Shown here: positions 21,136 through 30,773 of the stretch, in pieces
How the letters are laid out: each line of letters opens with the position of its first letter
Numbering within the stretch: the first letter of the stretch is position 1
Assembly: GCA_009760855.2 (NCBI GenBank)
Contig: WPIO01000104.1
Coordinates: forward strand, 697,501-757,500
DNA length: 60,000 nucleotides
Origin: Cristatella mucedo
Lineage: Eukaryota > Bryozoa > Phylactolaemata > Cristatellidae
Reading direction: 5' to 3'
The notes under the pieces: generated by a model
The model's database searches: none
What the model was told of the DNA's origin: nothing
What the model saw: only the letters and a program-made list of their open reading frames with translations
Translations under genes and position numbers: made by a program

Positions 21136-21207
21136 TATATCCGAGTCTGGATTGAATTTCCCCTACCTTTTTCTTTCTTTTAGAATTAAAAATGACATTC
21201 AATAGAA

Positions 21208-21669
21208 ATGGAAATATTTTGTAATACTTGTTCTAAGTCGTTTAGCGAACTTGAATACTTAGAGTCAGGTCATCGAATTTGTAAAAAGATTAAACGAAGA
21301 CCTAAGTTAAAATATGAGATGCGTTGTGATATCTGTGACCTAGATAGTACTCCAACAGAATTGTATTAAGGTATTCTAAGAAATAATAAAATAATCATTT
21401 GCGCAGACTATTATTATGCAACTACCAAATATTCTAAACAGAGACCTACTAAATTATACTGTCTTGCAAAGAAACACTTTAAAAAAAGATGTTTTGAATT
21501 TTTCTGCATTAATCACTTTTTAGAACACGAGCCAATACTTCATATTTCAAAACTATTCCCATCAGTTAAAAAAAAAGTAAAGCTCAAAGAACTAATTGTT
21601 CTACTTGTTCACTTGTTCACTTGTACTTCTCAGGCACTTATGAAACTAACCGATAGATTTACCTTTTAA
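21208..21669 (+). pseudogene. Small zinc-finger-like protein, element B copy
   Basis: Starts MEIFCNTCSKSFSELEYLES, then GHRIC and RCDICDLDS: a CxxC...HxxxC unit plus a further CxxC pair, suggesting two small zinc sites. A stop follows ELY at codon 53; after it the frame continues with KLYCLAKKHFKKRCFEFFC. Divergent from the integrase. Start is supported by alignment with element A (3751). A 53-residue product is possible, or a longer gene with one nonsense change. Confidence 0.45.
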
Positions 21670-22360
21670 TTTTCCTATGTTGTCAACAAAATAATTGTCA
21701 ACTGGTAATCTATTGAAATAGGCATAATATTTAAAATCTGCTATAATCGATGAAGTATTTATGGCACTTATTTCTCCAGATACAACATAAGTATCTGTAC
21801 TTGGTCTTAGGAACACACAGTTGGATGATCCAACTACCTTAACACTTAGTAATATTAGTGGAGGAGCATTCTTGTTTTGCCAAGAGTAAGCAATAGAAGT
21901 ATTAATAATAGAATTCATCGATCTAGGATTTAATGACCCTGGAATTACTTCTGTTATTTTTGTAAAACTATTTTGCCATCATAAGATTTAGTAGCTGCAT
22001 CAGAAGGATGAACAGGATCTGCAACATTTATTATAGAATTATTATTCATATTTGAGTTTGTAGTTGCCAAAAAGTTTTTTAATAATACGTCTCGTTTTAA
22101 TCCAACGTAAGTAGCACAAAATTCTTCAGGAAGAATGGTTAGAGTAATAGAACTCAAATAGGTTGAAGTAACAGCAAATCCATTCATATTTAGATCTCCA
22201 GTCATTGTATCACCAGTTTTCTTTACATGATTTGAAAACTGACTAACATTAACAGCCTTTTGTTACAGCATCTCCATCGTTTACGGGATCACTCATGTTA
22301 ATAATTCCGTTTGCATTTGCATCAAGATCAGAAAGTATATAATCATTTATTCTACATGCA
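21646..22360 (-). pseudogene. Fibre-like protein of element B
   Basis: Shaft repeats as in element A (MTGDLNMNGFAV, then NVADPVHPSDAATKSYDG at 21954-22205) followed by the tip domain in another frame (21646-21918: AYSWQNKNAPPLILLSVKVV, YVVSGEISAINTSSII). The segment between the first repeat and MTGDL is shortened relative to A. Predicted vertex fibre. Frameshift near 21950. Confidence 0.65.
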
Positions 22361-22372
22361 TATTCATTGCAG

Positions 22373-23146
22373 TTAGCCCTTCGATACTTCTATATAGTTA
22401 TTAATTAAGACTTTGGATCTGCCTAATACTTCTTTAACAATAGGCACTATTCTAGCAAATCTACCAGTGTCCACCTCTTCTACTATTTGCATCAAAAATT
22501 TTCCTATATGCTACTTTATGTCATAGCCTTTTTCTTTTTTATTGTTAAATCTACCATACTTGCTTATAATATCAAACTCAAAATCAAAGTACTTCTTATC
22601 TTTAAGCATACAAATAGGAGTTCCAACTGGCATATCTAAATCAAACTCTGTTGGTGCTCTAACATTTCCAGCAGCTACATAATCTAGTGGTGGTTCTTCA
22701 CAGTTCAGTCCAGGAACACAAATCTCAAACTCAGAGTAATAACAGCCACTTAGTTTTAGAACATGCAAACCAAGTAAATATTGGGCATGATATTGTTTTG
22801 GTATACAATCATCAATAATATTTCTACTCCATCAACATTTTATTTCTACTAAAGTATTTCCTTCTATTATTCCATCATGACAATATCTGTATACACCATC
22901 ACTATTAAGACAATAATTTGCATTATCAAGCTTTACATTAAGTTTCATTTCTAAAAACTTAGCAGCAATATGCTCAAATACTTTACCTAATAGCATTGGA
23001 GGAAATTTCATACTAGAATCATTAGCAATGTATATTTTTAGTTTTTTTAGCAATTAATATTCCATGTCTACTTTTGTTTGATCTCCAAATACTAAGTCAT
23101 TTCCACGCACTGAATAAACTTCTGAACCACCAATATTCAAAGACAT
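22373..23146 (-). pseudogene. YqaJ-type exonuclease of element B (uninterrupted)
   Basis: From ATG 23146 (MSLNIGGSEVYSVRGNDLVF) to TAA 22373, about 258 codons. The blocks GKVFEHIAAKFLEMK, SDGVYRY, LVEIKC and KQYHAQ occur in the order expected for the YqaJ/lambda-exo PD-(D/E)xK fold. Stops after DMEY, EIKC and DIK, and a possible frame change near 23190 upstream of the start. This copy lacks the LINE of element A. Located between capsid and fibre genes as in A. Possible role in terminus processing or recombination-dependent replication (inference). Confidence 0.65.
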
Positions 23147-23216
23147 TGATTTCTTCTACTCATCCGAACCTCGTTAAAAATCAAATTTTTTCATTATATT
23201 TCTGGTTTAAATTTTT

Positions 23217-24648
23217 TTAAACCTCAATTCCATCATTAGCAAATGTTCCTTTACTACAGATAAATGGCGAACCGTTACCATTAGAAGTTAGTTTTCGCAG
23301 ATGGTTAAGTAATGAACAATAATGGTTGAAGCAGGATTAGCAGCAGGTATTAGAGAGTTAAACTCAATACTTACATCAAGTTTGGAGGTAATTCTTAGAG
23401 GCTAATCATTTTATTGCAGATTAACTAAATGAATTGGATAAAGTGATAACCATTCAGGATATGTAACACCAACTGGTTCTGTAATTTCATTTAATCCGAG
23501 ATATTGTTTTCTAAACTCAGTCAAATCTAGATACTCAGTTGAGCACTTTCCATCTTTAGGAGAACTACTTCTAGCAATAGTAGGATATTGCATTTATTAT
23601 AATTCCGTGCTGCAACAATCAACCTTCTAAATTTATCAATAGTATTCTGTACAGATAGAGTTCTAGTATATTTTAGACCTCGTTTGAAAGTGTTTAGCGT
23701 CATATTTTCATAACGTCTGACTATAATTAAGTCTGATTTTCTTTGCTCTTTCACTTGATACATCTGCAAGTGCTCTTTGAATACTTTCTTTAGGAGTGAT
23801 GCAAGGAACCACCAATCTCATTTTTTACATGTTATTTCTGAATGTGCTCCAAAGTCCATCATTTGCAACTGGTGCTGTGCTTCTAGTTGTAATTGTATTA
23901 GTATTAGCAAGTGCACTCGATGCACCAGTCATAATAGCATCAAAGTCACTTCCACAAACTCTTGTCATTTCAAGTGTAAATGGAATATTATAAAGAATTT
24001 TGTTCATATCTGCATACAATCCAGAAAATCTTGAAAGCGTAAGTGAATTACTGAACGCACCTTGATTATCAGCTAAGGTATATGAAAGTCCTCTTCTTTA
24101 TGCACAACCAATAACAATAGTAGTCACTGTAGATGCAGCTGGGCTGACGTAAGTATTGTTAGCATTCCCCATATCATCAAACGAACTTGCTTCATCTTTT
24201 TTCCATCCAGCTGCAGGTCCTTCTGTTCGGTTATAATCATTTGGATAAGTAAGGAGACCAATAAGATTTGTTACTGTTCCAGATCCTTATTGATGTGAAT
24301 AAATTTCTATTTCTTCTGCACCAAGTATAACCCTCATTGAACTGAACAGCCACGATCCAGCATTGTTAACAAAACTAGCGGCAGGAGGTCTGGCAGGCGC
24401 AGCGAAAGCACCACCAGCAGCTGTTTGAATCACAAGTTGTCTTCTTCAAGTAGTAGATAAGCATCTGATAGTACATAAAAAAGTTGTTGTTCACCAGGAA
24501 CAGTAAATGTTACAATTTTATTTGCAATACTATCAGTTTTATTTCCATTTGTTTGGTAGAACTCTCTATGCTGGTCATCTTTAATCTTGTAGTTAGGAAA
24601 ACTAGGATCACCTAACTCAAGTATTGATTCCATAGGAGCACTTGCCAT
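23217..24648 (-). pseudogene. Major capsid protein, element B
   Basis: Duplicate of 6850-8286, starting MASAPMESILELGDPSFPNY. Distinct damage: a frameshift after LLLEEDNL (24430), the same two internal stops as A (so these predate the duplication or arose in the ancestor), and an altered segment near 23590 where one codon group is lost. Its middle (7417-7860 versus 23777-24220) is almost identical to A. Assignment as hexon-like capsid protein as for A. Confidence 0.65.
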
Positions 24649-24706
24649 TTCTTCTCTACATAAAAAAGTAAAAATTTATTTTCTACTCTGAATATATAAG
24701 CCAGCC

Positions 24707-25404
24707 CTAGTTTTCTTTATATACATCCACCATCAGATCAGATCTTGGCATAATAGCCGGTACAACAGATTTTTCTTTGAATAATTTTTCAATTTCTTGA
24801 TATGCTTTTGGATAATTTTCTTTAAGTGTTTCTAAATAATCTTCTACTTCATCCGATTCTTCCAGTTTTGCTTTGTATTTCTTTTTGTTCTTTGGTTTAA
24901 GTTTGTCAAGCACTGCTCGTTTTATTTCAATATCCATCTCTTTAGTCTTTCTATCACAGTCTTCTTTTTTTTACGGTGCTCTAACTCATACACATAGCTC
25001 CTTTTTTCATCTTTCTCCATCTCTCTATGTTTGTTAGCATACTCTTGATCAATCGAGCTGGATTGGTCCAGCGGTTAAGGCGCTCGCCCCGGCCAAGGTC
25101 TGGCTGAGGTCGAGGGCTCGAGCCCCGAGGCATATGGAAAGCCCCTGAGTAGAGATTAAGTTCTCTTGGGGCGCTATACAAACGAATTATATATTTTTTA
25201 TATTTTCTTCGTTTGCAATTCAATTAGTTTCCTAGCTTGATGCATTTCAATACCTTTGTTAGAAATATTCATGCTAAGTCCTGTCAGTCCAGTTAACACT
25301 GGCTCTGCTTTTCCAATTCCGCCAATGAGTTTATCAAGTACACCAGATCCATGATATTTTCCGCCAGTTATTCTACCATGACCAATTCTGGCATAGCTAC
25401 CCAT
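24707..25404 (-). pseudogene. pVI-like protein of element B, split by a SINE
   Basis: N-terminal half 25198-25404 (RIGHGRITGGKYHGSG, then hydrophobic LTGLTGLSMNI and the start of the charged helix). C-terminal half 24707-24937 (ESDEVEDYLETLKENYPKAY, ending DVYKEN). A tRNA-derived SINE lies between at 25054-25200. The ITGGK adenain-type site is conserved with element A. Confidence 0.5.
25054..25200 (+). mobile_element. tRNA-derived SINE with LINE-like tail
   Basis: The head has A box TGGTCCAGCGG and a B-box-like GGCTCGAGCCC at tRNA spacing. The tail reads agagattaagttctcttggg then gcgctatacaa, similar to the L2 3' UTR (agagattaagttctctgagg then gcgcttta). Element A has the empty site (gatcaatattttcc at about 8687), proving insertion after the duplication. 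Confidence 0.85.
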
Positions 25405-25429
25405 TGCTCTATATATTATTTTGAAATTT

Positions 25430-25785
25430 CTATACGGCTACAACATCAGTAATAGTATTTATTGAATTTCCATTGTGATCTGTTAAACTAATTTTAGCAC
25501 TACTTACATTATCAATGTCTTCACGAGTTGGTAAGTAAAAGATATAATTAATATGCAGATCAACTTTTTCTTCCGGATCGATATCATCAATATCCATAAT
25601 ATAAAGAGATGATGATTGGTGTAAAAATCCTTTTTTAAAACTCAACATACTTTCTACCAGGATCAACTAAATCACAATCAACACTTATCCATTTTACACC
25701 AGAGTTGACTGGTAACTGCATCTTATTCCAAGCCATGTAAATACCAGTGAAGTAAATAGTTTTTTCTATAGCTTCGTATGATCAT
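25430..25785 (-). pseudogene. Penton-like protein of element B, 5' part deleted
   Basis: Matches 8924-9280 of element A (YIMDIDDIDPEEKVDLHI, LPTREDIDNVSSAKISLTDH, WISVDCDLVDP in the adjoining frame). Homology stops at about 25785 within the segment corresponding to A 9270; the remainder of the gene and several upstream genes are replaced by fibre-like sequence on the other strand. Confidence 0.6.
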
Positions 25786-26535
25786 TGATATAAAAGCAGA
25801 TTTCACAGTTGATGGTGATTTAATAGTAAATAAATAACGTTGTGATAATGGAATAAATAACGGTCCAACAGTTAATGGTGCTATTGAAAGATACTCACTA
25901 AATAAATATCTTTTTAATACTATATCATTAGTTGAAGGTCCATTGACATTTAGTAAAATAGAAAATTTACCAAATTTTAAAAATGATCTTCCATTTAATA
26001 GATATAGTTACTTATCTGGATTATCTGATATAATCATAAGAAAACCAGATTATACAAAAATAAAAATAAGCATGACAGCTATTAATAGTTCAGAATCTGA
26101 TATCGGTTTTGATTTTGGTGAAGAAGGAAAATCAATTTGTGTTACTGGAGAAATACAATTTCATCAGGAACTGTTACAATAGATGGAAGAATAATAACTT
26201 ACGACTTTGTAATAGTACCAGTTTCGATACATATAGATTACTGTTTTGATATAATTGCTAGAAACTATTATTTTAAATTTTATTCTCCAAACTTCATACC
26301 TTCTAATCTTCTGATGATTAGATACTATGGTGTTGAAGATAACAAAATGTTACTATTATCTGAGAATATATCAAACTTTACTGATAATAATTCAAGTATT
26401 GCAACACGAGGCATTACTTTGATATATCTTATCCTATTTTAAATGTTCAAGGAGGATTCATAACTCCTAATTCATTAGACTTTATTGAGATTGGTTTAGT
26501 AACAGGAGTAAAATACTCAACTATAAATTAAATTA
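25786..26535 (+). pseudogene. Second fibre-like protein of element B, opposite strand
   Basis: Frames 25943-26182 and 26137-26442 form one gene with a frameshift near 26160. The beginning (IIDIKADFTVDGDLIVNK) resembles a shaft repeat. The end (FYSPNFIPSNLLMIRYYGVE, DNKMLLLSENI) matches the tip of the element C fibre at 45248-45720 (GIKHYGFENNDMLLLGES). Its orientation opposite to the capsid genes equals that of the C fibre cassette, so the position is conserved even though the flanking block is deleted. Confidence 0.5.
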
Positions 26536-26544
26536 CTATTCCTT

Positions 26545-26949
26545 AGAATTTCTGATATTTAAATTCTCTAATCTTAACTTTTCTGTATTAACTCTGTTGG
26601 TAAATTACAAGTCTTTCCTAAATCTATTTCTTTCATTATCTGTTTTCTTTTCTTTATTTTTTTAGTGTGCTTCTGACTTCAAGCTATTTATTTTTTCTAC
26701 TTTTAAATCTATAAGAAATTCTGAAAAAATAGATTCATCTCTATCTTTAGTGAATATACGTGAAATCTCGGGATCAGAATGATTAATTCTTAAAACTATT
26801 TATTCTAAAACTAATTTTAATGCTTCTAAAAGTGTATATCTAATATCTTCAATTCTACCCATTGGAAATGAACAGATCTAAAAATAAGAATATTGTTGAC
26901 CTTGTACTTTTGTTAGAGAGTCTTTACTTCTTGTTTCAACTGAAATCAT
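26545..26949 (-). pseudogene. Conserved small charged protein, element B
   Basis: From ATG 26949 (after TATATAGAA): ISVETRSKDSLTKVQGQQYS, MGRIEDIRYTLLEALKLVLE, FLIDLKVEKINSLKSEA. Clear homolog of 44874-45236 in element C. Three in-frame stops. No motif that I recognise; predicted mainly helical. It follows the gene at 26969-29665 on the same strand, as in C. Confidence 0.5.
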
Positions 26950-27188
26950 TTCTATATAAATAGTATATTTACAGAGTAGTTGTTAGAACTGTATCAGATG
27001 GAACAGTTGTTGATGAAGATGGATCAGTTAATGTAGTTGATGTATCAGTTGTAGACGTTGATGTTGCAGCAAGAGCAGCGAGTGTAGCCTTTAGTCTAGC
27101 ACTGGTTCCATCAGAAATATCAGGTAGAATAGCACAGCACTCATCTTTAACAAGTCCAGAGATGTCAGGCTTAATTCCTGATCCATCT

Positions 27189-29333
27189 GAGGTCCACTGG
27201 ACCCTATTCCCACTGTCCTGCTCCTACGTTGCATTGATCTGCTGCTGCCATGCATAACCAACATCATTAAAATGTCATTAGCCTCAGGTCAGGTCCCAGC
27301 ACCTTTCAAAAAAGCTGTAGTCAGGCCACTTCTCAAGAAAGCTACACTAGACCAAGAGAACTTAAGGAACTACCGCCCAGTCTCCCTTCTATCATTCCTA
27401 TCAAAGACACTGGAACGGGTCGTGGCAGACCAGCTGAACACCTATATCGAAACCTCACACCTTGCCAGTAAGTTCCAGTCTGGCATTAGAGCTAATCAGT
27501 CCACAGAGTCAGCATTGCTCAGGGTGTACAACAACCTACTTAGGAATGCAGACATAGGTAGAGTGTCTTTTCTTGTTTTGCTCGATTATTTCGGCAGCTT
27601 TTGATACCATCGATCACAAAGTTCTTCTAGAGCGCCTCTCATCTCGCCTGGGCATCACTGGCACTGCTCTGCAGTGGTTCAGGTCCTCCGCTTAAAGACA
27701 GTTGACGACAGAAGCTTTAGCTCTGCAGGTCCTAGACTGTGGAACTCGCTTCCACAATTCTTACGCAACGACATCTACTCTCCAACTGCCAACTATGGCA
27801 CATCTTTTTCAGCGGTCCTGAACTGCTACTTCTATGCTACTCACTATCTAAACTGCTCTCCTAACTCTGCTATGCTTCCCACTTTCTCTTTGTTGCATGA
27901 GACGAAGTCTGTTGGCTACCGAATGCGTACCGAAAGCCGCTTAGGCTGTAAGTGCGCTATACAAAACTCTCCTGCGTAACACCCACATGGTCTTTATGAC
28001 TTTGTGGAGTTACTGACGGATATACGTTACATTACATTACATTACATCTCAGTGGGAGACTCCAGCGTATTGACGTGAATGGACAAAGATCATCTGAAGT
28101 ACCTCTGAAATATGGAGTACCTCAGGGCTCTGTACTAGGTCCGGTTCATTCACGGTTTATACTCTCCCTCTTGCTGATGTGATTGCCAAGCACAATCTAG
28201 GCTTTCACTTCTATGCGGATGACACTCAGTTGTACCTTTGCTTTGATCCCTCCCAGCCTTCGACCACCTCAAATTCTCTCAACTCACTTGCTGCATGCAT
28301 TGATGACATCCGCACATGGATGGCAGCAAATTTTCTAAAACTAAACGATGATAAAACTAACTTTCTAGTTATGGGCAAACCCAGTGTGATTCAGAGATTG
28401 GAAAGGCTGACTTTCAAAATTGGCTCTGCCAGCATATCTCCAGCTGAATCAGCTCGAAATCTAGGTGTCATATTCCAAAGCGACCTCTCGTTAGACGATC
28501 ATATCAGCTCCACAGTCAAATCCGCCTATTTTCAGCTTCATAACATTGCTAAAATTAGGGCTTGTTTAGATAAGGATACCACATCTAAGTTGGTCCCTGC
28601 ATTCGTGACATCCCGTCTCGACTTCTGCAACTCACTGCTTACTGGCCTACCAGCATGTGCGATCAGGCGATTGCAGCCGGTGCAAAACTCGGCAGCTAGA
28701 CTTGTCTGCCGTGAGCATCGCAGTTGCCACATTACTCCACTTCTCGCCGACCTGCACTGGCTACCAGTGAGGCAACGGATTGACTTCAAGGTTTTGTCCC
28801 TCACTTTTAGGTCCCTTCATTCTATGGCTCCAGCCTATCTGTCAGATATACTCCCCCATCAGGCCAAGGATCGTACCACCCGCTTTTCGGAGTCCAACAG
28901 ACAACAGAGTCCTACAAATACCTCGTAGAAACCTTAAATCCTTTGGAGACCGTGCATTTAGTTCGTATGCTCCCAAAGCCTGGAACTCCCTTCCGACCTG
29001 TGTCAGAACATCCCCTGACTTGACCACATTTAAAAGGAACTTAAAAACACACCTATTTAGGACTGCATTAAGTGGGTCCCTGTGATTCGTCCTTGATGTG
29101 CTTATGCGTGCTGACACTGTGCATGCTGCCACTAACCACATTTGCATGCCGACCCTGTGCATGTCACCGCTAACCATATTATTCATCATGTTTGTTTTTC
29201 AAGCATGATTTTACTTACCATTCAATAGCATTTCCCTTTACAGCAAATGTAAAGCGCCTAGAAAGAGATTAAGTTCTCTGAGGGCGCTTTATCAAGTGCA
29301 ATATTATTCTTATTATTATTATTATTATTATTG
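27189..29333 (+). mobile_element. L2-type LINE with RT domain, containing a nested LINE fragment
   Basis: 27272-27604 covers the RT finger region (VPAPFKKAVVRPLLKKA, LRNYRPVSLLSFLSKTLE). 28179-28928 contains the catalytic FYADDTQLYLC and the C-terminal part, and the 3' UTR ends in an ATT tail at 29330. The two halves are separated by a different L2 tail (27690-28047). Frameshifts and stops throughout. Inserted in a viral gene of element B. Confidence 0.85.
27690..28047 (+). mobile_element. Nested L2 (second family) 3' end with (ATTAC)n tail
   Basis: Encodes [20 protein letters not shown] and a 3' UTR with cgtaccgaaagccgcttagg and gcgctatacaaaactctcct, ending in an acatt/attac repeat. The host L2 reads continuously at 35441 across this point (ggttcaggtcctatctcagt), showing that the segment was inserted into an older L2. 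Confidence 0.75.
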
Positions 29334-29712
29334 GTAATTGACTAGCAATCCACGTTGTATAACCAGAGATTTTTCCAGGAGTATCAAGAAGAGTATTAAC
29401 TTTTGTTTTAACTGTCGATTCAAGATTAGCTGTTACACTTGCCATTCCAGAACCAATTACCTTGTGTGCTTCAATGTCACACTCATCAATATAAAACTTG
29501 TTAACAGATGCATCTGTCATAATAGAAATATATGAATTAAGTGTCTGCTCATCATATGCAGTCATTATTGATTTGACAAGATAGTCAACATAAGCTTTCA
29601 GCAGAATTGCAGATGTAGCAAGATTGGAATCAGTAACATCAGTGCTTGTTGTTGCCGTTTCCTATAATAATCTAGAAATTTTTAGCAAACTTATCTGCTT
29701 ATGATAACACTA

Positions 29713-29984
29713 CTATAATTCTTTTGATTTTAACTTAATATATTTTGTTACTACTTTGTAAGTTTCGCGCGCATAATAATTTAATTCTTTGCTATATTTA
29801 TCCATTTTATCATACATATCACAAATAATAAAAGACGTGCCATAATCGAATCATCTAATTTTGAAATATATTTATGCAATCCATCACCTTTAATAATGGC
29901 CGAATAGTCTTCGAATATATCACCGCTAATAACTGATGCGAGTTTTGTAGCTCTTTTACAAGAAATAACTTTTTAAATATCCAC
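29713..29984 (-). pseudogene. Small helical protein, MDI/ICD family, element B member 2
   Basis: Preceded by TATATAGAAA, with GTG instead of ATG at the expected start (GTG GAT ATT). Readable: KVISCKRATKLASVISGDIF, KYISKLDDSIMAR and, after a frameshift, CDMYDKMDKYSKELNYYARE. The LDDS...ICD-x-YDK arrangement is that of 43739-43942 and 44069-44299 in element C. Function unknown. Confidence 0.5.
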
Positions 29985-30055
29985 TTTTCTATATATAAAT
30001 GAAAAAATTATTCAATATAGAATCAATCAACTTGAACACCTTGTTTAGTTTTGGG

Positions 30056-30298
30056 TTACTTTGATTTTTTATCTGCTTCTGACAACATTGTATTTATTTT
30101 ACTTATGCACTCCATTAGTTTATCGCGTGTATCACAAATTTCAACAAGAACACTAGTGAATGAACTATGTAAATCTGGAATAAGTTGATCAAGTGAATGC
30201 TTAACAATTCTTTGATCAACTCGTTTTAATTTTTGTAGACAAATTTTAAGTGCCTTATCTCTAGACTGTTCACAACTAAGAATTATAAAAAAATCCAT
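30056..30298 (-). CDS. Small helical protein, MDI/ICD family, element B member 1
   Basis: 80 codons, open, ATG at 30298 right after TATATATA. Sequence features: ILSCEQSRDKALKICLQKLK, IVKHSLDQLIPDLHSSF, EICDTRDKLMECISKIN and a lysine-rich end. It aligns over its whole length with 43432-43647 of element C (CEQSREMAVKICLQKLKGQD, IVKHSLDKLIPDIDSS). Two predicted amphipathic helices around a conserved LP-x-(L/I) turn, no signal or membrane segment. One of the few apparently unbroken viral genes in B. No known family recognised. Confidence 0.6.
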   Translation of the reverse strand: MDFFIILSCEQSRDKALKICLQKLKRVDQRIVKHSLDQLIPDLHSSFTSVLVEICDTRDKLMECISKINTMLSEADKKSK

Positions 30299-30337
30299 TA
30301 TATATAAACAATAATGTTTATAGTTCATCTTCTTCAT

Positions 30338-30724
30338 TTAGTAATTGCATTGGACCTCTTCATCGAAACAAAATGCTTCTTTGCTATCATACGCTGAATC
30401 GTCTTTGCTATCGCATTCCGAATACTCCTCTGGATTGTAATCAGGATCATCGCGGTCAGATTCTTCAATATTTCACGCAAAACTGTTTGCTCTTCAACTT
30501 TTTCAGTTTGTTCAGTTTCAACTTTTTCCTTTTCTGCAATAGCAGATTTTTTATATTTAAAATAAAATTATTCCTGTCGTTTCAACAATCAACTCTTCTT
30601 TTGCTTTCTCATACTCCATTTCTATTTGTAATTCATGCATTTCTTATGTGGTCTTTCATAGATCATGTTCAACTTTTACTTTTGTTTCAGGTAAAGTATA
30701 TTCTTCATGTTTTCGTTTAGGCAT
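30338..30724 (-). pseudogene. Basic-start, acidic-tail protein, element B
   Basis: Starts MPKRKHEEYTLPETKVKVEH (a PKRK nuclear-localisation-like cluster), then a Glu-rich middle and an acidic C-terminus with DDPDYNPEEYSECDSK. Stops and at least one frame change. Element C has the same PKRK start at 42758 (cut by an L2) and an acidic frame with DDPDY at 43111-43389. Likely a nuclear or DNA-mimic regulatory protein; this is inference from composition. Confidence 0.45.
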
Positions 30725-30773
30725 CTATATAAGTATTTTTTAAACACTCAGAAACATTTTCCACCAGTCTCTT

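Larger units (their letters stand above)
26969..29665 (-). pseudogene. Conserved virus protein of element B, split by L2 elements
   Basis: The N-terminal part (29334-29665: LATSAILLKAYVDYLVKS, MTAYDEQTLNSYISIM, GKISGYTTWIASQLP) and C-terminal part (26969-27188: SGIKPDISGLVKDECCAILP then a Thr/Ser-rich tail) are homologous to 44357-44836 of element C. About 2.1 kb of L2 sequence separates them. The initial ATG is not preserved. Function unknown; no transmembrane segment. Confidence 0.55.
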
